A DNA stretch of 64,000 nucleotides from Usnea hakonensis (GCA_013423325.1 BLJB01000180.1:1-64000), one strand, 5' to 3'. Shown: positions 24,501 to 36,458, counted from the stretch's first letter. Made by a program: numbers and translations. Notes: generated by a model not told the origin, from the sequence alone.

Positions 24501-26765
24501 CTGGCTGGCTCAAATATGCACTGTGGACCTGAGATGTGCCTAGGTTCTTCAAAATTTCATCTACAGAGGTCAGCAAAACATCACGAGGAGGAAGAAAGTA
24601 TTCACCTCGCCGAGTCACCCATTGACTTGACTTGCAGAGAAGAAATCACTCACCACGTAATGACCAAGAGGCACCGAGAGTGCGAAGATGTTGGTCGGCT
24701 AAGTCTAATGATCTCTTGAAAATTGGGTACTTTTCGATGAGTTCGCGGCCCATGGCATGCCACTGGGCCCCTTGGCCAGTGAACACAAAGCCGAGGCCCT
24801 TCGCTTTAGGCAGTCTAACGAATCTGGCGCTGTCACTTGTCACGGCCTCCGCGAGCTGTGACAGTGAAGTGGCGCAGAATGCCGCTTTCCATGGCCAAAT
24901 TGAGCGGTGTTCACTCAGTGTAAACGCAAGGTCACTTAATAACTCGCTAGGATGTTCTGCCCGCCTTTTTTCAAGGTACTCACCAAGAGCCTTTGCTTGT
25001 CCCTTGCCTGATAGCTCACTGAAGGCGGACAGAACGAAAACTTGACGTTCTTCTTCGAGTCCTGAGCCGGTGTCTCCATTGGTCATTCCGTTCACCTCGA
25101 CTAGTTGTTTCATAGGTCTTCTGTATTTTCCGGTCAAGCCTCGAGATGACATATAGCCGCTCGCATCCTCTATGATTATGTGAGCGTTGCTACCACCAAA
25201 CCCAAAATTATTCACAGAAGCTCGGTGCACTTTCTCCACTGGCCAGGTTCGAAGGCAGGTGGGTATCTACTTGGTCAGTATGACAGATTCACGATGAGCA
25301 TGAAGACCCTGACCTTTATCCTCAGCTCGTCCATAGGAATTCGATCACTGGGTTCCTGGAAATCGAAATTCGGTAGTATGAGCTTGTTTTCGAGCATAAG
25401 TACTGTCTTCACCACACTCGCAATGCCACTTGCACCCTCCAAATGGCCGATGTTAGACTTGACCGATCCCACAAGCAAGGGTTGGTCCACGGTTCTTTGT
25501 CGTGAGAAGGCTTTCGCCAGGGAAGCTGCCTCAATCGGATCACCAGCAGGCGTACCGGTTCCATGAGCTTCGACAAAACTTGTCTCATTCGGATCGAGAC
25601 CGGCTGCTCTATAAGTACGCTCTATGAGTTCAACCTGAGCATCACCGCTCGGCAGACTGATACCAATGGTCCGCCCATCCTGATTAGCGCCAGTATTACG
25701 GATTACGGCTCGCACAGTATCACCATCCCTATAAGCATCTTCAAAAGGTTTCAGGATAAGGCAAGACGCCCCTTCCCCACGTCCATATCCATTCGCTCTT
25801 TGGTCGTAGGTATAACAGCGTCCGTCAGGGGAGAGAAACCTGAAATATCAGTACCGCTGCGGAGTCGAAGCCAAACCTGTGGGCGTCAGAATACCTTAAC
25901 ATGCTCAAACCAACCATAGGCTGGTGGCTGAGGATGAGATTAGACCCTCCCACAGCCGCCATACTAGCGTCTCCGAGTCGAAGAGCATTGCAAGCGAGAT
26001 GCAAAGCATTGAGGCTGGAGCTGCAAGCTGCTCTGTGTTTAGATACGAAATTTACGTCATAGGATTTATTACCATACCTGTATCGATCGTAACACTAGGG
26101 CCTTTGAAATCATAGAAATATGAAATCCGATCAGATAACATGGTCTGTCCAACACCCGTAGCTTGAAAAAGTTCGGTACTTTCGGGGTCCTGCTGAAGAA
26201 GTTCCGCGTAGTCCCTGCAGGAGGAACCGACAAAAACGGCGGTATTACTTCCAACAGCTTTATTCAGAGGGATACCCGCTGACCAATGTCAGCAGTCTTC
26301 TCTTTCGTGCAGTCAAGGCTTCTACCATTCTCCAAAGCCTCGTAAGAAAGCTCAAGTAAAATACGCTGTTGGGGATCCATTGCCTAAGGGGGCATTAACA
26401 CTTCACTTCCGGTAAAGAGATATGCAGAGAAAGACCCTGGCTTCTACAGCAGTCAAATTGAAAAAAGCTGCGTCGAACATGCCGGGATCTTGACGGAGGA
26501 AATGGCCGCCTCGCACATTTGACTATGCTATGTGTTAATCGTGACGGACACCCTCATCGCATCGCATACTCATTCAACATACAGTACCATTGCGGCCTGG
26601 GTCTGGATGGAAGAAAGCGCAATCGTCCAACCTTTTGTTCGAGATCGGTTGCCACACATCTCGCTGCTCGGCGCATACGTCCCATAGTTCCTCAGGGTTT
26701 GCTGCAGTCCCAGGCAGTCGACAGCTCAAACCCACAATAGCGATGGGCATTGTCTTGTCCTCCAT
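18582..26765 (-). CDS. Highly reducing polyketide synthase (KS-AT-DH-CMeT-ER-KR-ACP)
   Basis: Ten exons: 26583-26765, 26436-26522, 26326-26383, 26078-26278, 25895-26027, 25314-25839, 24654-25266, 21594-24560, 19473-21541, 18582-19418. Product 2557 aa. KS: Cys178 in DTACSSS (split by an intron), His313 in HGTGT, His353 in NIGH. AT: Ser647 in GHSSGE. DH: His977 (HVVQSNILYP, Ser at the usual Gly) and Asp1173 (HPATLDS). CMeT: EIGAGTGG at 1459. ER: NADPH site HAGSGGLGQA at 1985. KR: GGLGGIGRA near 2193, Ser2321/2322 and Tyr2335, but Ser2339 where PKS ketoreductases have Asn. ACP: Ser2503 in GMDSL. It should build a methylated, largely reduced chain in the cytosol. There is no thioesterase or reductase, so release needs a trans factor or cyclisation. 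Start chosen at MEDKTMPIAIVG, typical for KS. Divergent from the transporter at 27917. Confidence 0.95.
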
Positions 26766-27916
26766 GCTGGCCGAACGGATCTTGACGCGATTGGCTAAGT
26801 GAAGAAAGTCCAGGATAGTACACCGATCAGCCTCGGAGGACTTGAGTGGCATATGAGTTGCATGGAATATGAGACGAAAAACAAATGTCCTCACGAAATT
26901 ACCTCAGGTGACTAGCGGAAGGATTTTCGCAGATGCATAGGGTGGGTCGTTCACCATAATCATTGGCTACATGCGATACGAGGCTGCAAATGGTTGGTTG
27001 TCGGTGATTGCTTGGATCGCTTGTTGTCCTTTGTCTTTTTAGCTGAAATGTGATTATGTGAGACTGCATCGGTCATCACAGTGCATAGCGCACCATATGG
27101 CAGTCAGATCTCGCAACTCGGGTCAAAAAAGGACCAACAATGATACCGAATTATTGAAGCTATCATGAAGACACCACGTGAACTGCCCAATGCGGGATCA
27201 ATACCAACCTCTCTTATGCAATGTAACCGAGATTGTAATGCGCGCGGAATCCTTCAGCCTCGTCTAAAGAGACCAGGCTGCGAGAGTCAGAACATTTCGG
27301 AAAGTACAGTACCTTTCCATACTGATGATCTATCATCTTACCTTTCCCCGTCAAATGTAGTTGATAGTGCTTAGTGCTTAAGTATGTATATCTATCAAAA
27401 ATCGGAAAACGTCCCTTGCTTTACTCATATTGGAGGTAGGGGGAAAATGAGGGGATAGGCCTATAAATAACAAGGTAGGTATGTTTTAGATGAGTAATCT
27501 GCGCTGCGGGGCGGCGGATAGAAAACCCACTATTGGAATGTGCCCCGTATACTTAAGATACATGATTCCATAGACGAATAGCAAAGGCTCTCGCTATCTT
27601 GTCTACTTACAATTATGCGGGAAATTCGAGTAGGATCTGCATTCTGAGACAAGCTACTTACATTTCTATTCCTTGCAGGGGTCGAGAATAAATTGGGCGG
27701 CACCGCTCCGCATGCTTGCATGACTGGGACCCTTACTCCTTAGACCTCCAACAACGCGGACCGCGCCCCTTCCCTCCCTCATACCTTAGCTACCAAATCT
27801 GATGATATGAGGTCCCCGGTCTGTAGACTAGGAGAGTAGTAGAGTCTGCCATAAATTTCCAAATTTTCACATCAAGTATTATAGCCCTGGATTGCTCTAC
27901 AACTTCCGCACTACTG
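26766..27916. promoter_or_regulatory. Shared divergent promoter of the PKS and the DHA2 transporter
   Basis: 1.15 kb between the two start codons. No gene is apparent. The head-to-head layout suggests co-regulation of synthesis and export. Close to the transporter it contains the palindrome listed separately. No mapped transcription start can be given from sequence. Confidence 0.6.
27755..27765. promoter_or_regulatory. CGCGG-A-CCGCG palindrome, candidate Zn2Cys6 site
   Basis: Perfect inverted repeat of CGCGG around a single base, containing CGG-N1-CCG, about 150 bp upstream of the transporter ATG. Fungal Zn2Cys6 activators bind paired CGG half-sites, so it is a plausible operator for the PKS/transporter pair. 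No regulator gene is seen in the cluster. Chance occurrence is possible. Confidence 0.4.
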
Positions 27917-30086
27917 ATGGCTGATCCCTCACCAACGCTCACGTCTCGCCACGACAATGCCCAAGCTGACGAACAGGCCTTTGTGGAGATGCCTAAAGCA
28001 ATGAAAGACGAGAAAGGCTCTCCGACCTCGACGGAGCATATTAAAATCTCCTCAGATATGCAAGAGGTCCCAGAGCAGCAGCGAGCCATCGTTTACCTCC
28101 ACGGCTGGAGACTTCATGTGCTGACGGTAGCGTGCGCGAATCCCTACGGTCATGTGAACTCACAAGAGGCACTACTAATATTTCGCCAGCCTGTGTCTCA
28201 GTCTCTTTCTCTCGACGATGGAGACCACAATCGTGAGTACCGCGCTCGTAGCCATCACCAACGCATTGAATGGCTTCGAGAAGAACAACTGGATTGTCAC
28301 ATCATATCTCCTCACGTACTCTGGTGAGCATAATGTCAAACATTGATTGGCCCAGACCGCTGACTGTGTGACAGGTTTCCTCATCATCTTGTCGAGGTTT
28401 AGCGACATCTTCGGCCGCAAGCCTCTAATATTATTGACAGTCTTTCTGTTTACCGTTTTCTCGGGGGCATGTGGAGCAGCACACACTTTCACACAACTGT
28501 AGGTTGAAAGTCAGATGTACATTGCTGAGATGGAACGCTGAGTTGTGAGTAGCGTAGTTTTTCGAGCGTTCCAAGGGATCGGAGGCGGAGGTATATATAC
28601 GCTTGTCTTCGTGATCAGCCTACAAATGGTCCCTAAAGAACGATTTGCGGCGCTTTCGGGTATCCTTTCGTCGGCCTACGCTTTCTCGGCTACATTAGGA
28701 CCGCTCCTTGGTGGCCTGATCAGCGCCAATACAACCTGGAGATGGGTGTTCTTGTTGAAGTGAGCTGTTTGACACCTTCCACTCACGCGTTGCCTATCGA
28801 GGCCTGCTAACCAAGGCCCTGAGCAGTGTTCCACCCGGGTTTGTTGTACTCGTAATGATCTTTCTTGCTATGCCCGTTGAGTTCCCCTACCGGTCTGGGA
28901 AATCGGCCAAGACTTTACAATCTTTCAACATGGCAGGAGTTCAGAGCATTGACTTCCTCGGGGCGTTCTTAGTTCTCGCAGCTTCCATACTATTTGTATC
29001 TGCGATCGAAGAGGGAGGTACTGAGTATCCATGGAAATCTGCAGTCGTGTTGAGCTTGCTTTGTCTGTCTGTAGTCTTGTGGGTTCTCTTCTTCCTCTGG
29101 CAGAAAGTGCTCAGCGGCCGGGGAGATTCGCGAGAGCCGATTCTACCTTGGCGACTTCTCACAGATAGATTCACCATGGGCTTCTTGCTGTAAGTTTTTC
29201 CTGCAGCCATCAAAGCTAGTGATCACACGATCACACCTCTATATTTCATCTTCAGTCCCCAAGACACTTATGCGAGCATGAGCTAACCATTTATAGTAAT
29301 GCATTATTCGGGGGTGCCATTTTCATCCCCGCCGTAGTGCTCATTCCTCAAAGATTCCAAGTCGTCAACGATCTCTCCCCATTCAACGCCGGCTGGCGAT
29401 TACTGGCATTGATGCTCTGTTCGCCTCTCGGCTCAGTAACATCAGGATATTTAGTCCAGAAGATCAAAGTCCCCCCTGTTTACGTCTTTCTCGTCGCGGC
29501 AATACTGCAAACGATCGGTTTGGCCCTAATGGGAACATTAAATGTCTTAGATCCTGACGTACCATCCGGACAGTATGGTTATCAGGTCATTCTGGGTCTC
29601 GGCATTGGTCTAACATTGAGCTCTCTGCTTATTGGTGCTCCAACCGTTATCGAGGAGAAGGATACTGGTATGTTATCTTATTTATCTATCTTTCTAAATT
29701 TACTGTCATATCTATTCCCCTGGTCTTTTTCCCCACTGTCGAGGTCAACTCATGGACGCTGACTGGATGTTCTTGGAGCCGTCTTCATCGGTGCGTTGAC
29801 CCAGGCTCGCATCTTAGGCGGAAGCATAGGCCTGGCGATCTGCACCAACATCCTGAACGACAAAGTCAAGTCCGAGTCGAAGCAATTTCTCTCCCCCGTC
29901 CAACTTAACGGCGTGCTGGAATCCGCAGAGACCATCAACAAGCTGCCACCGGATCTACAAATCCTCGTCCGCCGCGTCTTCGCGAGCGGCTACAACGAGG
30001 AAATGCAGGCCCTGACGGCGTTTGGCGGCGCGTGCCTACTGGCGACTTTTTTGATGTGGGAGAAGAAACCAAGACGTATGGAGTAA
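27917..30086 (+). CDS. Major facilitator superfamily efflux transporter, DHA2 type
   Basis: Seven exons: 27917-28131, 28190-28323, 28375-28498, 28553-28759, 28827-29189, 29297-29667, 29779-30086, giving 573 aa. A hydrophilic N-terminus of about 65 residues precedes the helices. Joined exons read LFLSTMETTIV, NNWIVTSYLLTYSGFLI, SDIFGRKP (motif A), VVFRAFQGIGGGG, SATLGPLLGG (motif C region), NVPPGFV, LNALFGGAIF and LTQARILGGSIGL, the order of 14-helix drug:proton antiporters. It should sit in the plasma or vesicle membrane and export small molecules, most simply the product of the divergent PKS. The last acceptor is GAG rather than the usual YAG. All other sites are ordinary. Confidence 0.92.
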
Positions 30087-31796
30087 AGGAGGATAAGACC
30101 TGGGCTAAGGAGCTGCTGATGGCTTCATTTGGCACGGGCTTGGGGCGTTGAGCTTAGGATGGCTGATGTAAGCTAGAACATTCTCTTGAGGATGACGACA
30201 AAAGATCGTATCATTCAGTAGGTGGACCCGCTTTCTGGTATCGAAATCGAAATGGTTGACTTGTACTCATCACTTGAAAGAATCGTGATCTAGGTAGCCA
30301 AAAGGCACTGTTAGCATCTGAATTGGACAACAATATCGCTACCAGATTTAAGAAGAACCCACAAACCATCCACAAACAAGTCCTCTCACAGACCTATTCA
30401 AATCTAGTACGTGGGCCACCTTAATTCCTACGAATCAAACGACTTTCAGGTGCTATCCCCTTCCCTCCCCTTCCCTTCCCTTTCCCTCTCCCATAACCGC
30501 TACCAGGACACACCAGCTCACCAAAAAGCACTCCTCCAACTCATCCCAAACCTCCCTCCCCAACAACCACTCACAGCGCGACCTCCCCAGCCGCAATACA
30601 ACAAAGATCCCCTACCTACAAAACCCATACCCATCCCACCTATAGCTAAGAAAAAAGAGAAAGAAAAAAAAATCACACCTACCAGCACCTTTTCTCTTCT
30701 CCCAACCACCTAACCTTCCTTCCTTCCTTTCGTACTCTCCACATCAAAGTCTGTAAAATTGGCCATTTTCCGTTGACTGTCCAGAGGAGCGCACGATTGA
30801 GAAAAAAATGCGAGAAGAGAGATAGAGATGTTGTGTATGTATGTATGTATGTATGTGCCATAGGCGCGAGGAGCCGCGTAATTGCGAGACGGAGCGCGTG
30901 CCTCCCTCCGAAAAAGGGAAAGAGGGAAAAGGGAGAACGGTCTCTGCAGGGAAGGAAGGGACGGCGAGATGGTGGCGTGGGGTTCGGCCGGGTCATGCAT
31001 GGCTCTTTCTTGCGGTTGGGGGGATTGCTTCGGCGATTGGGGATGGAGAGATGCAAGGGCTAGCTACTTATGGTTGGAAGGGTGAGCGCTTTTTTTCGTG
31101 CTTTTTACTTTTGAATACCTTACTCAAAAGTGTTTTGGCAGGTATGCATCGTTTATAGAAGTATTCCTAATGTCCAATTTCCCCAAGGTAGGTAGGTAGT
31201 GAAGACCCTGAGCCCGGGAATATTCATGGGAAATTCGTCACAGAAGAGAAGAAAGATGTCACAAGCCAGAAGTCAGCTTCATTCTGACCTAGAGACGATA
31301 TCCCGAAAAACTTCTATTCCCAGCCTCCACCGGAAGCAAGGCGCCTTTGCTCGCCAGAACCAAAGCAACTCTACTCCGCCATGACCCCATTTCCCATGGC
31401 CCCATGCTCGAAGCATCTCAGACGCCTGGTCCAAACCGAACCAACGCCTATACCGAGACGCTCACAAACCTGCAAGAGCAGACCAAACGCAGTTGAAATC
31501 TATCAATGCTTCCAAGATGAAGAACGATCTAAGCCCAAGCGTCGGATGTTGGTCAGAGGGCGCCGTAGCACGCAAATCGTTAGGTCGAGATAGAGGCTCC
31601 AGCTGTCAAGAGACTAGTGATTTCTCCACTGACGCACTGATGTCTGGTGCTACGCTAGGATCCTCACGCGGCAGGTATGTTCGACGCGTTAAACAAGATG
31701 CCCTTTGAAATGCTGATCACTAGCGCGAGACATCTGCCACAAAGATGCCGGATCGATCCTTGAAAAATACTGATAACTGGCGCGAGACATCTGCCA
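30087..31796. other. Low-complexity intergenic region
   Basis: Contains a polypyrimidine stretch at 30463-30500, a C/A-rich stretch to 30710, CTTC repeats near 30715-30730 and a TATG microsatellite at about 30835-30857. Overlapping frames on both strands here are products of the simple sequence. A short duplication at 31722-31816 is listed separately. I see no gene. Confidence 0.6.
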
Positions 31797-31816
31797 CTAG
31801 ATGCGGGATCGACCCT
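31722..31816. repeat. Direct repeat overlapping the 3' end of the TPR gene
   Basis: GCGCGAGACATCTGCCAC followed by AGATGC-GGATCGA-CCTT occurs at 31723 and again 57 bp further on. The second copy contains the stop codon (31797-31799) and last codons of the minus-strand TPR gene. The first copy is a slightly diverged duplicate just downstream of that gene. Confidence 0.65.
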
Positions 31817-33881
31817 TTGGCCGAGCCTTGGTACGCCCCTTTTTCTTTTCCTGCAGAATCACTTCTTCCTGGAGCCGACGGGTCTCTATGAGCTCAGAGC
31901 ACCCAGCGGGTAAGATTTCTCTCTGATCTGCAGCCACTGCTTCCAGGATCTTCTTTGCAGCGGTATACTTACGTCTCCCCGCCAACGCTTGGCCGTAGAG
32001 CGCTTGGCCGTAGAGATGGCCGCATTTCAACCGCAATTTCTGCTCTTCGAGAGGTCCTGGTTGGCACTTCCATGCCGAACGTAGGACGATTCCGGCATCT
32101 TCGTGGCTTCCAACCTTCAGCAATAGTGAGCCGTATAGCTGGGCGCTCTCCAGATCAGCCACCCCTCTTTGCTCCGAGACCTCTCTCATTTGGAACACTT
32201 CTTGTGCGATCTTTAGTGCTTCGTCAATTCTCCCATCTTGAGTTGAAAGCGACTGCGCCAACATCTGACCGCATTTTAGCGTCTTATCGGGATTTTGACC
32301 GCTCGGATGCCATCGCCGGTACAGATCTTCTAGAACGCGTACGACCTCAGGATCTTTGTCCTTTCCTTGCTTGTGGAGTGTGATGCCCAGATCCCAGAGA
32401 GCTTCGTCAATTTCCAATTGTTTGTAACGACCCTGATGCTTTTCCTGGTGGATCCAGCGGTAGACGCATTCGCCATGTTGCAAGTAGCCCAAGGAACAGT
32501 GAGCTCGGGCTAGATCTTTAAAAATTGATAACGCCTCAGCATCACACCTTTCCGTCCCGTTTTGCCTTGCGAGCCATATGGGTTGGAGGATCTTGACAGC
32601 CTCTGGGTAATGTTCCTGTTTGCCCCGACGGCATATAGTTCGGCCGAGCATAGTGCCCGAAGACATGGTGCTATCGTTCTTTTCTCCTAGTACCCGCTTC
32701 TTGCTCTCCCACACGGATGCAAGAATCTCTTCGGCGTCCAAGAGCCTGTTATCCTGAAAAAGGAGGACTCCCAATTTGTGTCCGACATCGAGGATGTTAA
32801 CGTTCGGCTCCAGTTGTAGTCGCGTCTCCCAGAATTTTCGAAGAGTCACTTCAAGTTCAGCATGCGAAGCTTGTCTGATACTTGAAGCAAGTCTCTTCTC
32901 AGCTTCGGTACCACCTTCGTAGTCGACGGGTTTGATGAGTTTATCGAGAAATCCGATCAGCCGTAGACCACTTTGTTCGGTGAGTACTCTGTCGCTATGT
33001 TTCTCTTGCCTTGTCTTCCACACCTCTGCCTGCAAATCTTTTGCTTTTCTGAATTCTTTTTGTTCTTTAAGTGTCTGGCACACTTCATCTCCGTTTTCGA
33101 GCGCCCATTCATCCTTTGGTTCCCTTTGATACATAGCATTGTGCATTCTCTCTGCGTCTTTGAATTTTCCTAGAGCACGTAGAACGTAGCATAGCTGACG
33201 ATGGCTCTTCTGAATGTCTTCCGACGAAATGCCTGGGCAGTGCTTCCTTCTTTCCCAAACTTCTCTGGATCTGGGCTCGGCTTCGTTAAATTTTTGCTGC
33301 TCGATCAACATTTCCGCAAAGGTTTGCTTGAGGCCTAGGATTTTTGTATCATCGTTGGTGTCGTGTTCCCTGCCCCTCTCGGTCACATCATGGATTTCCT
33401 CACCGACATCGTACGTCTTAGAGATTTCGTGGTATAGTTCCTCTGCTTCGTCATACTCCTTAAGATCTTTGAGGCATTGGAAAAGTCGTATGTCTCGATC
33501 TTTCCCCTTTGATCGGCATTGCTCCAGGTCTTTTTGATATCTTTCGGATAATTTTTGCCAATTTCTGGCTTCTTTATTCGGTCTACCGTGACTATGCTCC
33601 TTACTCTTGGGAAAATACTCGCGTGTGCCACCGTAAACCTCAGGTGATGGCTGGCCGAAGTTGAACTCGTGAATAGGATTCCCGCCATTGTGTGATTCAC
33701 CCAATGGGGGAGACGGTGTTCCTCCATAAGAGTGGAGCGGAGTGCTCACCCTTGGTGAATCATTACGTCCATTGGGGACATCCGAAAAAGAATGTCGCAC
33801 ATTGTTTCCACCATCCCTCATGCCCAGTCCGGAAAAGTCCTCGAAACTCCCGGCGTTCCAATGGGCATACTCGTTCATCAT
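31797..33881 (-). CDS. Tetratricopeptide-like repeat protein
   Basis: Single exon, 694 aa from the first ATG (MMNEYAHW). The frame stays open 33 bases further up without an ATG, so a short 5' exon is possible. The N-terminal 120 residues are polar and probably disordered. The rest is helical repeats with the TPR-like pattern 'drLLDAEEILASVWESKK' or 'kFNEAEPRSREVWERRK' recurring about every 40 residues. The C-terminus is basic (KKKGRTKARPKGRSR). TPR solenoids bind other proteins, and in fungi often form the sensor part of NLR-type proteins. Here no NTPase domain is attached. Near residue 640 the five residues YGQAL are tandemly repeated. Function unknown. Confidence 0.8.
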   Translation of the reverse strand: MMNEYAHWNAGSFEDFSGLGMRDGGNNVRHSFSDVPNGRNDSPRVSTPLHSYGGTPSPPLGESHNGGNPIHEFNFGQPSPEVYGGTREYFPKSKEHSHGRPNKEARNWQKLSERYQKDLEQCRSKGKDRDIRLFQCLKDLKEYDEAEELYHEISKTYDVGEEIHDVTERGREHDTNDDTKILGLKQTFAEMLIEQQKFNEAEPRSREVWERRKHCPGISSEDIQKSHRQLCYVLRALGKFKDAERMHNAMYQREPKDEWALENGDEVCQTLKEQKEFRKAKDLQAEVWKTRQEKHSDRVLTEQSGLRLIGFLDKLIKPVDYEGGTEAEKRLASSIRQASHAELEVTLRKFWETRLQLEPNVNILDVGHKLGVLLFQDNRLLDAEEILASVWESKKRVLGEKNDSTMSSGTMLGRTICRRGKQEHYPEAVKILQPIWLARQNGTERCDAEALSIFKDLARAHCSLGYLQHGECVYRWIHQEKHQGRYKQLEIDEALWDLGITLHKQGKDKDPEVVRVLEDLYRRWHPSGQNPDKTLKCGQMLAQSLSTQDGRIDEALKIAQEVFQMREVSEQRGVADLESAQLYGSLLLKVGSHEDAGIVLRSAWKCQPGPLEEQKLRLKCGHLYGQALYGQALAGRRKYTAAKKILEAVAADQREILPAGCSELIETRRLQEEVILQEKKKGRTKARPKGRSRI

Positions 33882-35751
33882 TGGCAAAATGGAGTGACAG
33901 TATTCGCGCCTCAAAGGTAGAGAGAGGGAAAATCAGAGGGTGAGCGGGGGAATGGACGAAAAGATGAGGCTGAATCCAACCAGTCAATACTCTAGGCTCC
34001 CGACAAGGCGACATTTGCCTTTTTCTAGGCTGCTAATTATCCAACGCATTATTCGCAAATCGAACGCCCGACATTGCGGGTTGTGAGTGCATGAGGTCAC
34101 GCTTGAATGGTACGACATATGCAGAGCCACGTGGGTAGGCTTGGGAGTGGGGCTTGGCATCTTATCCGGCCCCCCCAATCGGTTTGATACATTACACTAT
34201 TCCGGAATGAACATGGTTGGCCTGTAAATCTAGGCTTTGTTTAGGCCTTTTGCATTTCGCAAGAGTTCATGCTGCCTTCCTGTATGCATCACGTACTGTG
34301 GCGCTGGCTGGATTTGCCGCGCCGCGCATGCATTGGCTGTTAAACGCAGTTGTCATTTCTTTCGACTCTTTGATTAATGGAAGAGCGGTCAAGGTATGAC
34401 TGATCATAGCAAAGCCATGAGGTTTGCCTGCAAAAGCCTAGTTCTGTTATCGGATCATCGTACCAATCATAGCCCATGAATTGCGCATGAAGAAAATCTG
34501 GGTCTTCCACCAACCCACTCCGCATCTGAGCATGCCGTCTGCCGTCTGCCCTCGTCAATCGTTCTCTTCAACTTCTTGCTGCGCCATTGTAGGGCCCCCC
34601 TCATATTAGTAAACGTACGAAGTCGAGTTTGGCCTTGTCCTAGTAATCTTACCGTCTTCCAAGGCTTGGTCACCTACTTCATCCTGCATAGACCACAGCC
34701 CTTTTCTTTTGCCGGCTGGACAAAGGCATGATACTCGCCTGGAGCGACTGTGTAATATTGCCAGGAGCTCAATGTTGGAGACAGCCAAAAATTGGAAGGC
34801 AAGCAATTCTCATATGCTGCAACTTCTTACTTCTCGCCTGGTTGAGCCACCAAATGAGCCGTCAACAATGCTATACTCTGACAGCAATTCGGAAGACTCA
34901 AGACCAAAGATTGCATTGGTCGTTGCTGCCATTTCAGTGTGCCTGCATGGCGCTGCATGATACCCGTTACGATTGCGAGAAATAAAATGACTTGGGCACT
35001 CTGGCAGTGCGCTAACGTGTAGCTGAGACTAAAAAAAGACTTCCTGTAGAGGCGAACCTCGGTAATGCTTGGATGATCCTGTAGGATGGCACAGTGCGAT
35101 CTAGCCAGACTGGGATCAGCATCATCCGAGTCGTCGCAGCCTCGTCCCTCGTTGATTGTACTTACCACGGTTCTGAATTGTGAAGAGCGATTCAACTTCT
35201 TTCTTCTAGCTAACCATCGTGATGATAGTGGATGATTCTGCTGACATCAGAAAAGAAGGCGGAATCTGGATGAGAATGATCTGAGACGTCCTGACCAGGA
35301 CATAAGGCGGGAGGTTTTTCGCAAATGAAAGTGCTGTAGCGCAAGCATGTAAGCTGCATACAAAAAAGCGGGGAATCATTTAGTACGTTCCTTGTTTATT
35401 TGAGGTCACTCAATGGCATGACAAGCCAGCGAGATGTGAAGGTAAAGCACGGGTTGGATTGTTCTCCCAAGAACGAACCAACGATACGCCCTTACTGGTT
35501 TTGGACTGGTACCGTTGAATTCTCTTCAAAAAGGGAAAGAGCCTACGCTAGTGTTACTTGAACATGGCTCCTACCCGATCTCGTCAACCTTCAAAATGAA
35601 CATGCAAAATTCGTCGTAAGCGGTTTCTTCTCTCTTTCTCACATCATGACCACCCCGATACCCTACAACAGCACAATAACAGTCCATCTGCGCTTACCAA
35701 GGCTCCTTACCATTACACCCATACATTCCACCAGCATCTCCTCTCACCACG

Positions 35752-36458
35752 ATGTCTATTTCCACCATATCTACCCCTATCAAAACTATTGTACCGAGTA
35801 CAATTAGACTTCGTTGCCTGAAGCTATGGCTAGAGGCTGAGCAACGATGGTTCGATGAGGTTTTGTGACAATTATATTGATGAATGGGAGGACCGATTCC
35901 CTTCCGTAGACACCGACATTGCGCCGAAGCGGCCAAAAGGCTGCAGGAGGAAGGCCTTCTTCCACACCTTGCGGTCTTACATCAGGATATTTTCCTGCAT
36001 GTAAGATCACTACCACCATCACCACCACCATCCGCAACACCTAAGATACTAGGCGTGTTCCCTAGCGAACTCTTTTTGCCTCGGTCTTTCCAGACGGGCT
36101 TCGGTTTTGCAACTTGGCGTCGGCGGGTTTTCGGGTTTTCACATTCCTGCGTCCTTCTTTCCAGCCGGTACTGCGATGTGTTTTTTCTTGGCGCCCTTCT
36201 CGACTGGGAATCAGGGGAGGGTGTGTTCTCGAATCCGATGCGAATGCTATTCGGGATCTCGAGGTTATGCGCGCGTATGCAGCAGGACAAGAGGAGAAGA
36301 GCCTGGCTCAGAAAGCCGAACTAAACCAATGGGAGGTGTATTCGAGATTCGCAGATTATGCCATGGTCAATTGTCAGACCATCTGCTTCAGCTACGAAGA
36401 CGACCTACCGATGAAACCTCCTTTCGACTATCCGCGTCTTGGATTGTTCTCCGATTGA
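35752..36458 (+). pseudogene. Possible hypothetical gene with a frameshift
   Basis: A 39-codon frame starts at 35752 (MSISTISTPIKTI) and ends ...RWFDEVL then TGA. Shifting by one base, the reading continues as DNYIDEWEDRFPSVD...AFFHTLRSYIR. After a possible intron starting GTAAGA at 36001, a frame from about 36220 to the stop at 36458 gives IRDLEVMRAYAAGQEEKS...YEDDLPMKPPFDY. The pieces look like coding sequence, but no single intact model connects them and no family is recognised. It may be a decayed gene or chance. Confidence 0.25.

Noticed and set aside
24646..26894. KS region of the PKS appearing as disconnected frames, suggesting a pseudogene
   Set aside because: All gaps are explained by seven introns with GT-AG ends in compatible phase, and the joined protein has an intact KS active site.
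30411..31160. Overlapping long frames on both strands
   Set aside because: They follow from polypyrimidine and TATG simple sequence; translations are low-complexity and no domain is seen.
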